NCBI GenBank assembly: GCA_041493205.1 | Contig: JBGPYM010000151.1 | Location: forward strand, 1 to 7,625 | Direction: 5' to 3' | Length of the DNA stretch: 7,625 bases | Source: JBGPYM01 sp041493205 | GTDB taxonomy: Bacteria; Bacteroidota; Ignavibacteria; UBA10030; UBA6906 | In this document: positions 6,474 through 7,625 of the stretch, piece after piece | Position numbering within the stretch: position 1 is the stretch's first letter | Layout: every line of letters starts with the position of its first letter | Made by a program: the position numbers and the translations under genes | Notes under the pieces: generated by a model | What the model was told of the DNA's origin: nothing | Database searches by the model: none | The model's input: the letters and a program-made list of their open reading frames with translations, nothing else

Positions 6474-6506
6474 ACGGGAGTGCATCGGTACGCCTGCCTT
6501 GATTTT
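6459..6506 (+). terminator. Terminator-like hairpin spanning the stop codon of the receiver-like gene
   Basis: CCGGTGCACTCC (6459-6470) pairs with GGAGTGCATCGG (6477-6488) as a 12-bp stem with one G-U pair. The TGA stop lies in the 6-nt loop. A T-rich stretch (TTGATTTT, 6499-6506) follows about 10 nt later rather than immediately, so it is not a textbook intrinsic terminator. The stem is too long and regular to be dismissed, and may end the transcript or protect its 3' end. Confidence 0.5.
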
Positions 6507-6612
6507 ACCCCGGTATCTCTTTACCTTGACTCATCCACCGGAAGTCCAGACCCCCCATGACCGGGCATGCCCCTCGTAACCTTGCGTACGGTGCCGGCTC
6601 ACCCCCCTCCTC

Positions 6613-6617
6613 AGGAG
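6613..6617 (+). promoter_or_regulatory. Shine-Dalgarno sequence of queC
   Basis: AGGAG lies 4 nt before ATG 6622 and 7 nt before ATG 6625. The spacing favours the second ATG, which would remove one Met. The preceding CTCCT (6607-6611) is complementary to it, so a small hairpin could mask the site. Confidence 0.65.
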
Positions 6618-6621
6618 TGGT

Positions 6622-7308
6622 ATGATGGGGCAGGAGCGGGGGGTGGTGCTGATGAGCGGCGGCATGGACAGTTGCGTTACCGCTGCCATCGCCCGGCGCA
6701 CGCATGATCTGTACTGTCTTCACCTCAACTATGGGCAGCGGACAGAATCCCGCGAGCTCAAAGCGTTCACTGACATAGCCGACCACTACGGCGCCCGCCG
6801 GCTGGTAATTTCCATGGAGCACCTGACGAAAATCGGCGGCTCCAGCCTGACCGATCCGGCCCTCCCCGTCCCTCCGGCCGACCTGACCAGAAAGGACATC
6901 CCGAACTCGTACGTCCCGTTCCGCAACGCGAACCTCCTTTCGGTTGCCGTCAGCTGGGCGGAAACGATCGGGGCATCTGCGATTTTTATTGGAGCGGTCG
7001 AAGAGGACTCCTCAGGGTACCCAGACTGCCGCCGCGTATTTTTCGATGCCTTCGAGGCGGCTGTCCGGGCCGGCACACGACCGGAGACCAGGATCAGTCT
7101 CGTTACTCCCGTCATCGGTATGACGAAAAAGGACATCGTGACAGAGGGCGTGAGGCTCGGGGCGCCGCTCCACCTGACGTGGTCCTGTTACACGCGGGAA
7201 GACGTCGCCTGCGGGGTCTGCGACAGTTGTGCCCTCCGCCTCCGTGGCTTCCGGCAGGCGGGGGTGAAAGACCCGATCCCGTACGCTACTACACCCGAAT
7301 ACATCTAG
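6622..7308 (+). CDS. queC: 7-cyano-7-deazaguanine synthase QueC
   Basis: QueC converts 7-carboxy-7-deazaguanine to preQ0 with ATP and ammonia, in the pathway to the queuosine tRNA modification or to deazapurine DNA modifications. The 228-residue product has normal length. The N-type ATP pyrophosphatase P-loop SGGMDS lies at residues 12-17, followed by HLNYGQRT (39-46), which is typical of the family. The zinc-binding cysteines are Cys189, Cys197, Cys200 and Cys203 (SCYTREDVACGVCDSC). VPFRNANLL and FIGAVEEDSSGYPDCR are also characteristic. The start is ATG 6622 or 6625. No queD, queE or queF is adjacent, and I see no preQ1 riboswitch in the 148 nt upstream. A weak TTGATT-N17-TACCTT pair at 6499-6527 could be its promoter. 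Confidence 0.96.
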   Translation: MMGQERGVVLMSGGMDSCVTAAIARRTHDLYCLHLNYGQRTESRELKAFTDIADHYGARRLVISMEHLTKIGGSSLTDPALPVPPADLTRKDIPNSYVPFRNANLLSVAVSWAETIGASAIFIGAVEEDSSGYPDCRRVFFDAFEAAVRAGTRPETRISLVTPVIGMTKKDIVTEGVRLGAPLHLTWSCYTREDVACGVCDSCALRLRGFRQAGVKDPIPYATTPEYI

Positions 7309-7314
7309 CAGTAG

Positions 7315-7334
7315 CACCGGCGTCCCTGCCCGTG
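7315..7334 (+). terminator. Weak hairpin after queC, possible terminator
   Basis: CACCGGC (7315-7321) and GCCCGTG (7328-7334) can form a 7-bp stem with one C-C mismatch and a 6-nt loop. Scattered T-runs follow (CCTTT, then a TTTTT run further on), but none is immediately adjacent. It lies 7 nt after the queC stop and before the fumarase gene. The evidence is slight. Confidence 0.25.
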
Positions 7335-7390
7335 GCCTTTCATGTATCTTGTTTTTCTGGAATGCTCTTGTACCAAATGAAGGATAATCC

Positions 7391-7625
7391 ATGAAATCCC
7401 TCCAAGACAGCCTGACCGCCCTCGTCACCGAAACCTCAGTCAACCTCCCGCCGGACGTCCGCCGCGCCCTCACAAGCGCGATGAACACAGAACGGCCCGG
7501 CACCCAATCGGCCCTGGCCCTGGATACGATTGCGATCAACGTCGATATGGCCTGCGACACGAAAGCGCCGATCTGTCAGGACACAGGCATGCCCACGTTT
7601 GAAATCAAAACTCCGGTCGGCACAA
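7391..7625 (+). CDS. Class I fumarate hydratase N-terminal part, cut by window end
   Basis: The window holds the first 78 codons of an iron-sulfur-dependent fumarase/L(+)-tartrate dehydratase family enzyme. The segment APICQDTGMPTF (59-70) carries Cys62, the position of a [4Fe-4S] cluster ligand in class I fumarases. NLPPDVRRALTSA (18-30) matches the usual helical N-terminus. ATG 7391 is supported by GAAGGA (7379-7384), 6 nt upstream. These enzymes interconvert fumarate and malate in the TCA cycle, or dehydrate tartrate. Because the gene runs out of the window, I cannot tell a single-chain enzyme from an alpha subunit with a separate beta subunit. Fumarase is more likely than tartrate dehydratase from general abundance only. 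Confidence 0.88.
   Translation, partial: MKSLQDSLTALVTETSVNLPPDVRRALTSAMNTERPGTQSALALDTIAINVDMACDTKAPICQDTGMPTFEIKTPVGT

Noticed and set aside
6563..6572. Perfect palindrome GGGCATGCCC upstream of queC
   Set aside because: A ten-base palindrome is not rare in DNA this rich in G+C, and it has no loop or promoter context that gives it a role.
6474..6621. PreQ1 riboswitch upstream of queC
   Set aside because: I saw neither the short preQ1-I stem-loop with its A-rich tail nor a preQ1-II-like arrangement. A covariance-model search would settle it.
7350..7375. Possible promoter TTGTTT-N16-TACCAA before the fumarase gene
   Set aside because: The -10 match is only 3 of 6 and the spacing is short, too weak to list as a feature.

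Overview
The window is about 60% G+C bacterial chromosome with short intergenic gaps, frequent GTG starts and recognisable Shine-Dalgarno sequences before uppP, queC and the fumarase gene. I see no insertion sequence, tRNA, rRNA, CRISPR array or phage gene. The gene content (AspT-type antiporter, UppP, ECF transporter parts, QueC, class I fumarase) fits many bacterial phyla. I cannot name the phylum from sequence alone; an uncultivated lineage in or near Bacteroidota/Ignavibacteriota, Acidobacteriota or the former Deltaproteobacteria is only a guess.

Layout. Positions 1-1458 hold the 3' part of an aspartate-alanine-antiporter-family transporter with two RCK_C (TrkA_C) domains. After a probable sigma70-type promoter (1470-1498), four tightly packed plus-strand genes follow at 1540-4861: uppP (undecaprenyl-diphosphate phosphatase), a fused Gx-transporter/NusG-domain-II membrane protein, ecfA1 and ecfA2. 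Gaps are 13 and 16 nt, then a 4-nt overlap. The partner gene ecfT lies tail to tail on the minus strand (5584-4865), its stop 3 nt from that of ecfA2. A relatively AT-rich divergent region (5585-5780) carries a good promoter and TGTC/GACA dyads. It drives a receiver-like protein whose phospho-acceptor position is Glu (5787-6473), followed by a hairpin that spans its stop codon. queC (6622-7308) and the first 78 codons of a class I fumarase (from 7391) complete the window.

How the genes may work together. The Gx family (Pfam 'heptaprenyl diphosphate synthase component I') belongs by my recollection to the same fold superfamily as ECF transporter substrate-binding (S) components. Here it sits directly before two ECF ATPases, with the coupling protein EcfT opposite. 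The simplest reading is an ECF-type importer with a dedicated S component that carries an extra membrane helix and a probably extracytoplasmic NusG-II domain. Its substrate is unknown. Co-transcription with uppP hints at, but does not prove, a link to polyprenyl or isoprenoid metabolism. The most unusual points are this fusion, the convergent split of the ECF module, the altered H-loop and D-loop of EcfA1, and the degenerate receiver protein.
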